In this document: one piece after another, positions 1 to 11,424 of the stretch
How the letters are laid out: each line of letters begins with the position of its first letter
How positions within the stretch are numbered: position 1 is the first letter of the stretch
From: Sipunculus nudus
Taxonomy: Eukaryota > Annelida > Sipuncula > Golfingiida > Sipunculidae
Length of the DNA: 64,000 nt
Direction: 5' to 3'
Assembly (NCBI GenBank): GCA_026874595.1
Contig: CM049315.1
Span: forward strand, 1,864,501 to 1,928,500
Notes under the pieces: generated by a model
What the model saw: only the letters and a program-made list of their open reading frames with translations
The model's database searches: none
What the model was told of the DNA's origin: nothing
Program-made: the position numbers and the translations under genes

Positions 1-598
1 TATTTGTCAAAGATGTCTTCCAAATCAAGGAAACTAGCATCTGAGAGGTTGTCCACTGTTGTTTATTGGTACATGGCTTAATCAACAAAAACAAAAGGTT
101 TTTAGACTTGTCCAGGTTTGAATGAAGAATACTTACTGAGTGCTCTGTAGGTGTAGTTAAATATGACAGTAGATACATTTTTCTTAGGCATACTTGTTTC
201 TGTATTTTTATGGTTAATGTATATTATGTTACGGGGTGACGTTAAAGTGGACCAAACTGTCTCACTTACAATTAGGATTATGAATATCATGAAAGTTACT
301 GGAAAACAATTGTTAAGTGATAGTTTCAAGCCCAGCAAAAGAAGTTGTGTTAAAAATTTAGCCTTGTCAGCCAACACAAGATATTTTAGAGTGAATAACA
401 CTCAACTAAAAATGAGGGGGTATTATGTTTCTAACTAAGAAGTCATTCATGATTTCTTTGAACATAAGCTCTCTCTTTTTCCCTTTAAGATGTAAAACAT
501 GAGGAAACTTAATCTGTCTGCAAAAGATTGATACTTTCAAAGCACATCAGTGTAAGATAAAATGCACATTTTAAACTTCCTATTTTATATCTGCACAG
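1..598 (+). other. Intron of the zinc-finger gene
   Basis: No coding exon is visible. A SINE fragment lies at about 236-275, and the rest is AT-rich intron ending in the acceptor at 597-598. Confidence 0.6.
236..275 (+). repeat. SINE 5' fragment
   Basis: The stretch from ATGTTACGGGGTGAC through GGACCAAACTGTCTCACT matches the first 40 bases of the repeats at 2676 and 4405. The tRNA-like promoter part is missing. Confidence 0.5.
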
Positions 599-2602
599 GT
601 GGATGGAATCATTTGCATTGAAGGTGAGAATGAAGGGGAACAGATCGTGGTCAAAGTCCATCACACAAGTGACAGATCAGAGGCTGTGCCTAAAGAAACC
701 AGTCTGTATAGAAAACACAGTGCCAGCCAGCAAAAAAGGAGGAGTGTTGAACACACTCAGTCGTCAGCTCAAAACCAAACTGTGAGAGTTATCACCAAGG
801 ATGAGAGATGCAGCTCAACAAGTTACATGGATTTAATGGATCATCAAAGTGATGTAAAAGTTCACAGCAGGAAGAAACCGGTCACAGAAACACACAAGTC
901 TGTCCCAGTGACCAGCACTGTATCAAAGCATGTAGCACATAGTGATACTGATATAGTCAGCAACAGTGACTGCAGCAGCAGTGTAAATATAACTGAAGCA
1001 CATGTACCAGGCCAGTTTGGAAATACATATGTACTTAGTGAATCTTCTAAGTACACAGGGGCAAGTCACCACAAGTCTCATGGTCGGAGCGCAGGGATGA
1101 AAAGAAAATCTAGTTACCAAGATGGTGAGATGAAAGAAGAAGTTACATTGATGACACCAAAGCAAACAGATCGTTTCTCTACAGAAACAAGCCACAGCAA
1201 AGATAAACTCATCAAACCACTGCCTACCATTCCTGAGGTAAGCATCAGACAAAATGATGGAGTAGATATCATGAATTGTGATGAGGCTATTGTGCTTGAC
1301 ACTGAATGCCCATCAGATGAGGATTTATACACGGGGCATGATGCCATGTGTTCATTAACAGGTGCAGCAGCAGAGACCACCACAGAATCTAACAGAGTAA
1401 ATGTTCCGTTGTCTAAACCTGTCCTTGAAGTGCCAGAGATTCAAGGGCAGAATTCTCAGTATGTAGCAAGTCATGCTGAATTGAATCTGGCTGACCCACA
1501 GTTACATGAATGTAATATTGTTGATGATTCTCGGTCTGTTTCAGAGGGTGATTCACAGGTGGACGCAGCATTGGACGATAGTGTGCAGAGTGTTAACGTT
1601 TCCATGAACAGGGAATTTCCATGCCATCTTGGATGCCATATATTGTTGACTGATATAAATGCTTATGAGAGCCACTGCAGTGATGTTCATAATTTGTTTG
1701 TATGCAGACTGTGTTTGAAAACATTTACAAATAAAGGAAACTTGAAGAGACACTCTCGCATGCACACTGGGCAACTCCAGCATAGATGTAACCTCTGTGG
1801 GCAGGGATTTGTTCGTAAAGATCAATTAAATGATCATGTGCTACGACACTCCGAATCTCAACCGTACAAATGTAGTCTGTGTTCCAAAGCTTACAGTGAC
1901 AGAAAACCTCTGCGGACACATTGGCTCCAGAAACATGGCATGCCTCTAAAACATCTGTGCTTTATATGTTATCGTGGGTTCGGCGACACTGCAGCTTATC
2001 AGCTCCACATTGTCAGCGCACACAGTGATATGCCAGTCAATCCCCTAATTGGCGGGGCCTCACAGAGGGTGGAGCTAAGCTGTAGGAAATGCAGCTACAC
2101 AGCTAATGATTGGTTGACATTAGCTAAACACAATGTATACCATGTTAGAGATAGGTTGAACTACAAGTGCTTGTCATGTATGAAAGAATTCACTGACCCT
2201 GTTGAGTATTCTTTGCACTTTAAGCTGCATGCGGGGGAGACTGGAATGTTCGAGTGCTGTTTCTGTCAGACATTTCTCATGACGTACCATGAGCTAGTTA
2301 AACATGAGTACCACCATGCTGTTAGACAGTTTGAGACCAGATCTCCTCATTATCACAGTTCATTATCAGAAGATTCTGGCAGTTTGGGTGCATCTGTGCC
2401 TTTTGGGCTTCAGCATCAGCCTAACACATTAACAAGCTCTGGTGTATCTCTGATTAGTGATTACACTGGTGACACTGGTTTCATAAAAGTCAAACAGGAA
2501 ATAGTTTCAGAAGAAGAAACAGAGGACATCAAGTCACATGAAAGTCACATGACTTCAGAAGATCATGTGGCCTCCAGTTCAGATGTCATGGAACAGGTTT
2601 AA
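599..2602 (+). CDS. C2H2 zinc-finger protein, 3'-terminal coding exon
   Basis: This is an open exon of 667 codons ending in TAA. It is preceded by a 3' splice site (pyrimidine-rich tract, then CTGCACAG at 591-598), so the first codon, GTG, is read inside the exon and the true start lies in exons left of the window. Residues 1-339 are polar and low in structure. Residues about 340-573 hold eight C2H2 zinc fingers: the first is atypical (C-x3-C), and later ones fit C-x2-C-x12-H-x3/4-H, for example FVCRLCLKTFTNKGNLKRH and YKCSLCSKAYSDRKPLRTH. The tail is acidic and has a VKQE motif that fits the SUMO-attachment consensus. C2H2 arrays usually bind DNA, so a nuclear transcription regulator is the likely role. 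A BTB or other N-terminal domain could lie upstream but cannot be seen. No canonical AATAAA follows closely, so the 3' UTR end is not placed. Confidence 0.9.
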   Translation: MDGIICIEGENEGEQIVVKVHHTSDRSEAVPKETSLYRKHSASQQKRRSVEHTQSSAQNQTVRVITKDERCSSTSYMDLMDHQSDVKVHSRKKPVTETHKSVPVTSTVSKHVAHSDTDIVSNSDCSSSVNITEAHVPGQFGNTYVLSESSKYTGASHHKSHGRSAGMKRKSSYQDGEMKEEVTLMTPKQTDRFSTETSHSKDKLIKPLPTIPEVSIRQNDGVDIMNCDEAIVLDTECPSDEDLYTGHDAMCSLTGAAAETTTESNRVNVPLSKPVLEVPEIQGQNSQYVASHAELNLADPQLHECNIVDDSRSVSEGDSQVDAALDDSVQSVNVSMNREFPCHLGCHILLTDINAYESHCSDVHNLFVCRLCLKTFTNKGNLKRHSRMHTGQLQHRCNLCGQGFVRKDQLNDHVLRHSESQPYKCSLCSKAYSDRKPLRTHWLQKHGMPLKHLCFICYRGFGDTAAYQLHIVSAHSDMPVNPLIGGASQRVELSCRKCSYTANDWLTLAKHNVYHVRDRLNYKCLSCMKEFTDPVEYSLHFKLHAGETGMFECCFCQTFLMTYHELVKHEYHHAVRQFETRSPHYHSSLSEDSGSLGASVPFGLQHQPNTLTSSGVSLISDYTGDTGFIKVKQEIVSEEETEDIKSHESHMTSEDHVASSSDVMEQV

Positions 2603-2675
2603 TAATTTCCATTGATAAATTTGTGATAGAACCCATGGGCTTTTAGAGTACAGAATGCAAAAATTGCTTCATTGT

Positions 2676-2815
2676 GTTACAGGGTGACAAAAAGGCGGAC
2701 CAAATTGTCTCACCAGTGAAACTTGCTTTCCTTGCGAAGCTGTTGCAATGCCGGACATGTGTGCAACTGTTATGGGTTTGAATCCCAGATCGGCCAAGTA
2801 ATTTCCCGATAATAA
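2676..2815 (+). repeat. tRNA-derived SINE copy, 3' tail split by a Helitron-like element
   Basis: About 140 bp are shared with the copy at 4405-4560. A B-box-like motif GGTTTGAATCC lies at 2775-2785, matching the pol III consensus GGTTCGANTCC. The 3' tail (TTTCCCGATAATAA) stops where the Helitron-like element begins. It appears to resume after 4270 as TTTTTCTTCTTAACAAA, matching the tail of the intact copy. Confidence 0.6.
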
Positions 2816-4270
2816 TTGTATCCGCCAAAACAAAGTTTTGCGGATACTATGTTTTTGACTGGGTTCCGCCGCCACCGCCGCGTTCGTTTCCGGAGAACTC
2901 CTCTGAGACTACTGGACAGATTTTTCCGAAACTTACACAAATTATCGGGTCACATGTGAACTGGTGCCTAACCAAGTGACCTTGACCTCTGACCTTTTCT
3001 CTCTGCCCAGCGTCCGTTTGTGCGTCTGTTTCCACACATAAACCCATATATCTCGGGAACCGTTTGACCGATCAGAAATTTTTTTTTACACAAATGTAGC
3101 CCTGGGATAGCTGTATAACATACACAACAAAAGGTGGCGCCACCTGCAACCATGATTGCACAGTGTCCATTTGTTCATCTGCCTTGGGTTAAAATCACAT
3201 ATCTCTGCAGTGGTTTGACTAATTCACCTAAAATTCGGCATGCCTGTACATCCTAGATAGCTTTCTTGATTTTATGACAGGTGGCGCCACCTACATTCAC
3301 ATTAACGCTGCAGACATCCAAGCTCATATCTCAGGAACTGTTTGACCAATCAGGAAAAAAATTTTACACAAATGTAGCCCTTGGATAGCTTTATAACATA
3401 CACAAAATTGGTGGCGCCACCTGCAGCCATTTTTGCACAGCATCCATCTGTTTGTCTGCCTTAGGTTAAAATCACTCATATCTCTGCAGTGGTTTGACCA
3501 AATTACCTGAAATGCGGCATCCATATACATCCCGCATAGCTTTCTTGATTTTATGACAGGTGGCGCCACCTACATTCACATCACGCTGTAGACATCCATG
3601 CTCATATCTCCGGAATCATTCAACCAATCAGGAAAAATTTTTTACACAAATGTAGCCCTTGGATAGCTTTATAGCATACACAAAAATGGTGGCGCCACCT
3701 GCAGCCATTTTTGCACAGCGTCCATCAGTTTGTCTGCCTTGGGTTAAAATCACTCTTATCTCTGCAGTGGTTTGACCAAATTACCTGTAATTTGGCATGC
3801 ATATACATCCTGGATAGCTTTCTTGATTTTATGACAGGTGGCGCCACCTACATTCACATTCACGCTGCAGACTTTAATGCTTATATCTCCGGAACCGTTT
3901 GACCAATCAGGAAAAAAAATTTACACAAATGTAGCCCTTTGATAGCTTTATAACATACACAAAAATGGTGGCGCCACCTGCAGCCATTTTTGCACAGCAT
4001 CCATCTGTTTGTCTGCTGTGTGATAAAATCACTCATCTCTGCAGTGGTTTTACTTTTCCATATGAAATTTTGCACGTGTATACATCTTGGATAGTTTCTC
4101 GTTAAAAAAACAGGTGGTGCCACCTACAATCATGTTTACGTGGCAGAGATCCATTCTAATATGTAACACCTGTAATTCTATATCCCCTTGCCACTCCATG
4201 CCTCACTTCACCCGTCTTTCTCTGATTTTGGCGGATACACGTAGTCGCTTATCAACTACCCTTATTCTAG
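2816..4270 (+). mobile_element. Helitron/Helentron-like non-autonomous element with tandem core (copy 1)
   Basis: The left end TTGTATCCGCCAAAAC leads into a hairpin (GTATCCGC...GCGGATAC). A subterminal inverted copy, GATTTTGGCGGATAC, lies near the right end, followed by an imperfect hairpin and a terminal ATTCTAG. This fits Helitron 3' ends (hairpin about 11 nt before CTRR) and insertion between A and T. The core is a tandem array: perfect GGTGGCGCCACC palindromes start at 3133, 3280, 3410, 3559, 3688, 3837 and 3967, with spacings alternating near 148 and 130 bp, so the unit is a dimer of about 279 bp. There is no Rep/helicase ORF, so it is non-autonomous. Assignment to Helentrons rather than canonical Helitrons is inference. 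Confidence 0.65.
2983..2995 (-). promoter_or_regulatory. DR1-type nuclear-receptor motif in Helitron-like copy 1
   Basis: On the minus strand this reads AGGTCAGAGGTCA, a perfect DR1 (two AGGTCA half-sites, one-base spacer). The overlapping 2977-2985 reads TCAAGGTCA on the minus strand, an extended half-site of the ERR/SF-1 type. Binding is not shown. Confidence 0.4.
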
Positions 4271-4404
4271 TTTTTCTTCTTAACAAAATGGGGGCTCCTC
4301 CTGGATGACAGCAAAACTTTGTGGCCCAGGGAATAAGCTTACCATGTGTGACTCCTGGGATAATTAGTCTTGTTTTGATGGCAGAACGCTCTTAAGAGGG
4401 GGTG

Positions 4405-4560
4405 TGTTATGGGATGACATAAAAGCAGACCAAACTGTCTCGCTAGTGAAGCTTGCTTTCCTAGCAAAGCAGTTGTGAACGCCAGACATGTGGGCCACCC
4501 TTATGGGTTCGAATCCCGGATTGGCCCAGTATTTTCCCCTGAATAATTTGTCTTTGTAAC
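4405..4560 (+). repeat. tRNA-derived SINE, uninterrupted copy
   Basis: It begins TGTTATGGGATGAC and carries the B-box-like GGTTCGAATCC at about 4506-4516, a close match to the pol III consensus. It ends in a TTTTCCCCTGAATAATTTG-type tail. It is the intact counterpart of the copy at 2676-2815 and shows the site used by the Helitron-like element there. Confidence 0.6.
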
Positions 4561-5127
4561 AATTCAATCATCATGAATGTTAGCTATTCTATTTGTAAAT
4601 AACCGTGATTTAAGTAAAATTTAAATAATGAAAAATAAGTTATTGAAAAATGAGCAAAAATAACCTTCATATAATTGAAATATATACTCAAAATAAGTGG
4701 GGCAGACACATGGATTATGGCTATGCCTTATTTAATTTTGGAATTCTTTTATCATTCAAGAATGTGGGGGGGGGGGGGGTAGAGCTAAGTGTTCTTTTGA
4801 ATGTTAACCCTTTCTTGGTTAGATTTATTTTAGATTTTGCACAGATTCTGACATTCATTGCATATAAATTACAGGCAATACCTTGGTTAACTTCATACCT
4901 TTACAACGTGTTTAGCATATACTACAGAGAGGGGTTAAATCAGGTTGAGAAATGGGAACAAATATGAAAATTTTTGTCCTCTGAGAACTGGCCAAATGAG
5001 GGAATTACAGATTGAGCTGTAGTGGTCCTCCAAACAGTAGGAAGGCAAACATATTTATAGAGAGATTATTCATACCCTCGAATAACCTTAGTTGAAACAG
5101 CAGTTGTGTACAGTATAAGAGACTATT

Positions 5128-5169
<42 letters not shown>

Positions 5170-5514
5170 ATAAATAGAGTGAAATGAAATTTATATTGTC
5201 CTGAATATGTCTTTTAGAAGCTAGCCATGTTGCACTTAGTGGTAATATTCTCAAACCTCTGTATGCTTCATTAGCAAAATAATATTGTATGTAAATACAT
5301 TTATTTAAAATACACACAAAACATACATAAAGTACATTCAACTAATACATTTTATGCTATTTGTCAATACAGCTTTCCAAAAGCAAGAGTTGATTACATG
5401 AGCAGTATGATTCCTAATAATCTGTATTATTTTATTTCTGTTTATACTTTAACAGTCACTGAGGTTTGTTTACACTTTTGTTTTTGTTTTCATTTGACAG
5501 ATTATTAATTATAT
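4561..5514. other. Non-coding spacer with simple repeats
   Basis: It contains a G homopolymer near 4767-4779 and a (GA)n microsatellite at about 5130-5167. No supported gene. Confidence 0.6.
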
Positions 5515-6299
5515 TGATACAGATGTGGGGTGGGGAGATGTCCCCACACTGTATCACAAGCAGTTGCTGATGTTGGTGGCTGACAATGTTCCAAGACCAG
5601 TTTGATGATAGAAGTCTTTATTCAATAGCAAGCGATCTGGGACAGTCTCTCTCTCTGAGAGAGCCGCCCAGCCTCCCTGACTCACTCTCTCTCTCTGCGC
5701 ACTCTACAGATAGTTTTGTTACAGAGCTTACACGTGACACATGAGACGCACATATCCATGTTTCTGCATTTCGTCATAAAAGCTAAACCTTATTGGATGA
5801 CTCAAAGTAGGTCACAATTACATCAGAGTTATAAGTTGACTTAATAAGTTTTGCATGATTTTACTGGATGAAAGTATTCTGGAAAATCCCAAGTCTGACC
5901 TGACATACATCCAGTTATAGACTGACCTACAAGTCCTATTTGGAGGACAGTGCTTATATACACATGTGGAGTCTCATAAAATAACATGTTTTAATTGTGT
6001 TCTACCATTCCCTCATAAAGACTAAACACAAAGGTCATTCCGTGACACTATTTCTGTTTGTACAGACTTAAAATAGACCTTATAATGGTTTGGTGTACTG
6101 TTCTCTGATTAAATTGGGAGAGAAGCCTATATGTGTGTATGACCAGATGACTAGTTGTCTGTGTCATCAATTATGAGAAGTCATTAATTGTTCAGTCTGA
6201 CATGCCTGAAACTGAGCTTAAATTTGTGAAATATGAAATGTGAAATATTCCTTGAAATATGTGTTAAGTCACAAATATGCACTTTCCTACTCCATAACA
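5515..6299 (-). repeat. Left LTR of an old non-coding LTR element
   Basis: This 785-bp block recurs at 9192-9954 plus 17707-17733. On the minus strand it starts TGTTATGGAGTAG and ends TGTATCA, giving TG...CA termini. On the minus strand the internal region just before it ends CCAGAGGGATA, a plausible polypurine tract, so this is taken as the 3' LTR of a minus-strand element. ATAT flanks both outer ends (5511-5514 and 18343-18346), a possible but low-information 4-bp target duplication. Confidence 0.65.
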
Positions 6300-9191
6300 T
6301 ATCCCTCTGGTATTCAGAATGAGGCTCCGGCCTCATCGGCTAAGGCGGAGAAAAATTAGTTCCTTCAAGAAGGATAACTGGAATGTAGATGACAGAAATA
6401 CATGTGTAAAGATCAAGATACACTGCTTAAGTCTGTATTTACTGCAAGATCAGGTGCCATAATGTAAATGAACTAGCTGGCACTAGTGACAGTGTGTTGG
6501 ATATATGTCTGTAGAGAGTAAAGTATTACATCACTGAGGTGTAATAGATTGCACATATCAATATAGATGTGAAGTACATGAACATATGTCACAGTTCCAG
6601 ATGTAACAATGTAAGGAATAAAGTAGTGCATGTTTTAAATTGATATGAGTACAACAACATTGCTTAAGCTGTCCTAAATAAGCTGAGAACAACATATATA
6701 ATTCTATAGCTATACCTATATGTTCCAAAGACAATTTTTTTTGTGAATTGACAATCCTAAACATTATCTAGAAGAGAAAATGCTGATGTATAAGGAATCA
6801 GGAACAACATCGCAACTATGATGACATTATTTGACATCCTAATATAAGCATTAAACTTTAGATTAAATAAGCATGGCAGTATCTAAATAGAATTAATAAA
6901 TAAATATCTTAATAGATATGATTATAGCATCATGTTCATAATGAATGCACAGCTAGAATATACAAGTACTATGCATACCGTGTAAGCAATGGAATAATTC
7001 AAAGTATGTGAACTATTCTAGCATACAGTACGTGATGTTACATAAAGATGTTCTGTCGAACAGTAATGTGCATTTCGAAAAATGACAAGTGAATTCCTAA
7101 CAATGCCTGACATTACAGGTTATGCCAGTAGCTAAACATATAATTCCTATGGAGTATGGAGAAATTGACAATGATTTTTCAATTTGAGCTGACAAATTGT
7201 ATATACTCCTGTGCCTAAGAGTTTAACATGTACAAAATGTACATGACTATCTGCTCTTTGTGTTGATCAGTACCAATGATTCAGAATACATCTTGGCTTT
7301 CATACTTGCCATTGGGACAAATTGAATTGTGAATAATGGAAGGTTGATTTACTAATCCTTTAGCATAACACAACTGATGTACCTTACCAGCGGATAAGTA
7401 CATGACAGAATGAGGTCATTCCTAACGACAGAGGAATCCTGTACATATATTACCATTGATTACCAATTTTTGTGCATGAACAAGGCGAAATGTGTGTGAA
7501 AATGTGATGAAAAATTAAAAATTCACTGACAGGTGCATGTATCGATCTAACCATATATATGGATTTTGATGGTAATTTTATTGCATGCTATTTATGTGTA
7601 AGATCAAACATACATCTGCAGAATGATGAATTAAATTATGAGTAATGTTAATGCTTGAAATCCTTGTCACTCCAAATTTTGGTTTATGGGTTATCAGAAG
7701 CATGAATGCAGTGACCAGAATGCATTTGCTCATGAACATGTCTGTCATAGTACGCATGAATATGAAATTCCTATGAGAAGAATTCCTGGGCTAACCTTCA
7801 TATCTTGCCTGGCATTTCCAGCTATTAATGAGGTTAACCATATCAAACCCTTGTTTTAGGCAATAATGTGACCACAGGTCAGTGCATTATTGATTTTTGG
7901 AGTCATCACACTCCCCAGTTTGTCAAATTCCCTATATATTGGGGGGGGGCTTCCCATGAACCCGTGTTTGAGGACCAAACTGTGACAATTGAAAATAAGC
8001 ATCGCATTGTGCATTGGTGACACAATGGGCTACCATTCCATTAAATTTATAGCCAAGAGAGCATTATGATAACCATTGATTTGGTATGGAACAACACATG
8101 AGAAAATCTCAATATAAATGAATGCTAACATGCTGATGGCTTTGCATATTGCTCTACTCTAGGAATTATTGTATTTAAATCAATACAGTCATTTTGGTGA
8201 CATTACATATTAACAACTGAGATAGACATAACTGCATCAAATCTAACATTGACAGTTCTACATCTTTTGCTGTGGTCTTGTAAACGTATTCCTAACCATA
8301 TCAATAAGATAGACACATTATATTATATCATATTACAACTATGACACAGCAATAAGAGAAAGTTATAGTGTACTGCATACATATTTTTTTTGTTTACAAC
8401 ATATACATGCAAAATATTCTGAAATGCCCCAAATTTACATTGGGCATGTAAAATTCAGAGTCTCTGGGGTTTTTTTTCATTACCTCAGGAAATCTTGTCT
8501 TCTTTGGGTCTTCTGTTGTCTTCTCTGCTGGCTTGGTTTCTTTTTTCTTTCTGGAGTCATGGTATGGAAGGTGATGCAGAAGATAGCGGTAGAACGGCAA
8601 ATCTGCTTCTAGTAGTTGCAGGAACATAGCGAGGAACTTGTTGTGAGATAACACACAGTGCACGTGGTATGGCCAGTAGTATTGTTGACATAGGCCCGAA
8701 GCTGGCTTGTCCCGATATTGATTTTTTTGTGTGGCTGGTCCAAACAATGATGATCTCAGATTGAAATTACACAGCACTTTTTTTTTTGCGAAAAATGTCA
8801 TTTTTGCAACTTGAAGTCACTGTTAAAGCAATATGCTGATTACAGTGTCCTTTTGGTTTAAAGATACAGAGAGAGTCTTTGATCTTCTCAAGCAGAGCAC
8901 TGAGAAACTGCAGCCAAGTTAAAGTTTGAAGAGAGAGTTCTTAGCAAAGTTTGATACCTTTAGCAGCAGAGATGACATTCTTGATGTTAGGCTGTGATTC
9001 TGCAGACATCTAGGTTGAAGTTCCAGTGCAGTTGTGAGATGGGAGACCAGTCAATGGCACCTGTGGCTGTGAGGGGGGGATCTTCATTCTTCACTCCAGC
9101 TGGCAGCTTGTCGGTTTTTCTGGTGCTGATGTGCTGGAAGTGAATCCCAGTTCATCCACCATAATGATACGGGACCCGGTCTCCACCAAAA
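6300..9191 (-). mobile_element. Internal region of the old LTR element, non-coding
   Basis: This 2.9-kb AT-rich interval has no ORF above 135 codons and no recognisable gag or pol motif. Next to the right LTR the minus strand reads TTT then TGGTGGAGACCGGGTCC, which fits a primer binding site (TGG start, complementary to a tRNA CCA end). Size and lack of coding fit a LARD/TRIM-type non-autonomous element. A 135-codon minus ORF at 8394-8801 has no recognisable domain. Confidence 0.55.
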
Positions 9192-9954
9192 TGATACAAT
9201 ATTGGGTGGAGAGATGGGGAGATGTCCCCACACTGTATCACAAGCAGTTGCTGATGTTGGTGGCTGACAATGTTCCAAGACCAGTTTGATGATAGAAGTC
9301 TTTATTCAATAGCAAGCGATGTGGGACAGTCTCTCTCTCTGAGAGAGCCGCCCAGCCTCCCTGACTCACTCTCTCTCTCTGCGCACTCTACAGATAGTTT
9401 TGTTACAGAGCTTACACGTGACACATGAGACACACATCCATATTTCTGCATTTCGTCATAAAAGCTAAACCTTATTGGATGACTCAAAGTAGGTCACAAT
9501 TACATCAGAGTTATAAGTTGACTTAACAAGTTTTGCATGATTTTACTGGATGAAAGTATTCTGGAAAATCCCAAGTCTGACCTGACATACATCCAGTTAT
9601 AGACTGACCTACAAGTCCTATTTGGAGGACAGTGCTTATATACACATGTGGAGTCTCATAAAATAACATGTTTTAATTGTGTTCTACCATTCCCTCATAA
9701 AGACTAAACACAAAGGTCATTCCGTGACACTATTTCTGTTTGTACAGACTTAAAATAGACCTTATAATGGTTTGGTGTACTGTTCTCTGATTAAATTGGG
9801 AGAGAAGCCTATATGTGTGTATGACCAGATGACTAGTTGTCTGTGTCATCAATTATGAGAAGTCATTAATTGTTCAGTCTGACATGCCTGAAACTGAGCT
9901 TAAATTTGTGAAATATGAAATGTGAAATATTCCTTGAAATATGTGTTAAGTCAC
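9192..9954 (-). repeat. Second LTR of the old element, first part
   Basis: It matches 5515-6299 nearly base for base apart from a short insertion near the left end and scattered changes. It is cut at GTCAC (9950-9954) by the Gmr1-like element and resumes at 17707. Confidence 0.7.
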
Positions 9955-11118
9955 TGTCACGGGGTCACCCTGGCCCGTGGCCAGGTTCGTTTGAAATATT
10001 AAGGAAGGATGCCCAAGAATAGCCAAGCACTCTCACACACACCCATGAACAAACAACTAAGACAGCAGGTATACAACAAACTTTTTGTATTGACTATATA
10101 TACAGTGAATTTCAATAAGTTGACTTGGCTGGTAGCTGACGCCGATTTAAAGTTGACACAGGAACTGCTACAGGTACCAGAGGGACCTTCCCAAAAGTGC
10201 GATATCTGAAGACAAATAATACCCTTATTTAATCTTTACGGTTCGCAACAAAATCTTCCCAAGAGAAATGTGTCACAAGAAGGGAGTTTTTAGACAGAAA
10301 AGCTAGAAGGACATATAGGATTTAAATTAAGACCGGATTTCAACAGGGCACGGCACAAGTTAATGGAGTAAAAATGATAGTAATGAAAATATATAACCAG
10401 TTATGTTCTTATGAGGCTGCAATACAGTGTCTTTACAATGCAATAAGGAAAATTGTAACAGGCTCACCAACATTGCGTCAGAGTTTTAGGAACGTCTGTT
10501 GTCACAGGTTGGTAGTGGTGGCGTATGGTTTTCATGGAAACCATCCCTCACAGGTTTACTTCCGGTGCCTGGTTTCCCAACATTTTTGCTGCTTGTGTAG
10601 AGTAATGCATTGCCAAATATTAACATGTAACTTCAGTCACTGTACAGATTGGTAGAGAGTTTGGTTTACCATTGTTCATTTGGCAAAAATGTCCTCTGAC
10701 TTCACTTCTATGTTTTTTTTTTTTGTGTGTGTTCAGCTCATAGGTGAACCTCTCGGTTCCAGGTTCACAGACCAACTCTGGCCTTCACACAAGATTCCCC
10801 ATGCACCAAGACACAGAAACGTTACAGCCTCACTTTGAGTTGTGTGATTACCAGGGCATAAGAAAGGACGTGTGACAGGGAGAAAGGGGATTCTTAACAA
10901 GCAGAAAATAGAACAATTTAAAACCCAATGAATACACAGGGCATTGAAAGGCTGGACCTGACATGGTCCACTGCACTCAGTAAAAACTTGAAAACAGATC
11001 AGGGATTTAAGGTTACAGGACCTTACGGGCTCGGGGAAAGTTGAGGGCAGGGTTAGAAAACTGAGTCACATGTAAAAATATAGTAATAATTATCGTTTTC
11101 AGCAGTCAACCTGTGACA
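9955..11118 (-). repeat. 3' LTR of the Gmr1-like element
   Basis: 1,164 bp, the same length as the other LTR. The difference I saw is near 10144 (GCCGAT here, GCCGCT in the other copy). A polypurine tract borders it at 11119-11134 (plus-strand CTACCCTCCCCTTGGG). Confidence 0.9.
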
Positions 11119-11424
11119 CTACCCTCCCCTTGGGAAGAAAATGCTGGCATTTTCCAGTGTCTAAATATTACCAATGTGCAACATGTTTACAGTTAAGGAT
11201 AATTTTGGAAGACAGACTAAAGACAGCCTTTAAGTCTTTAAGACTTATTTATGAAAATCCCTTAATATCGATAGCTTATAGGTTCTACAAAATTATGTAT
11301 GATAACTTCATAAAAAAAACCGCTTACATGTTCTATAAACTTGTTCTAATATCTTAGGCTAGAGAGGCAGTGACCTTTGAAGGTCATTCTCCAAGTAGCG
11401 AGGGAGTTCATGGTACTTGTAGCC

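Noticed and set aside
2776-2786. Functional tRNA gene
   Set aside because: Only the B-box-like part is clear; no cloverleaf can be drawn, and the same block recurs as a SINE.
8394-8801. 135-codon minus ORF as a retroelement gene
   Set aside because: No gag, pol or other motif; it is an isolated open frame in the degenerate internal region of the old LTR element.
10009-10209. 66-codon ORF, repeated at 16592-16792, as a gene
   Set aside because: It lies in the LTRs of the Gmr1-like element, antisense to its coding strand.
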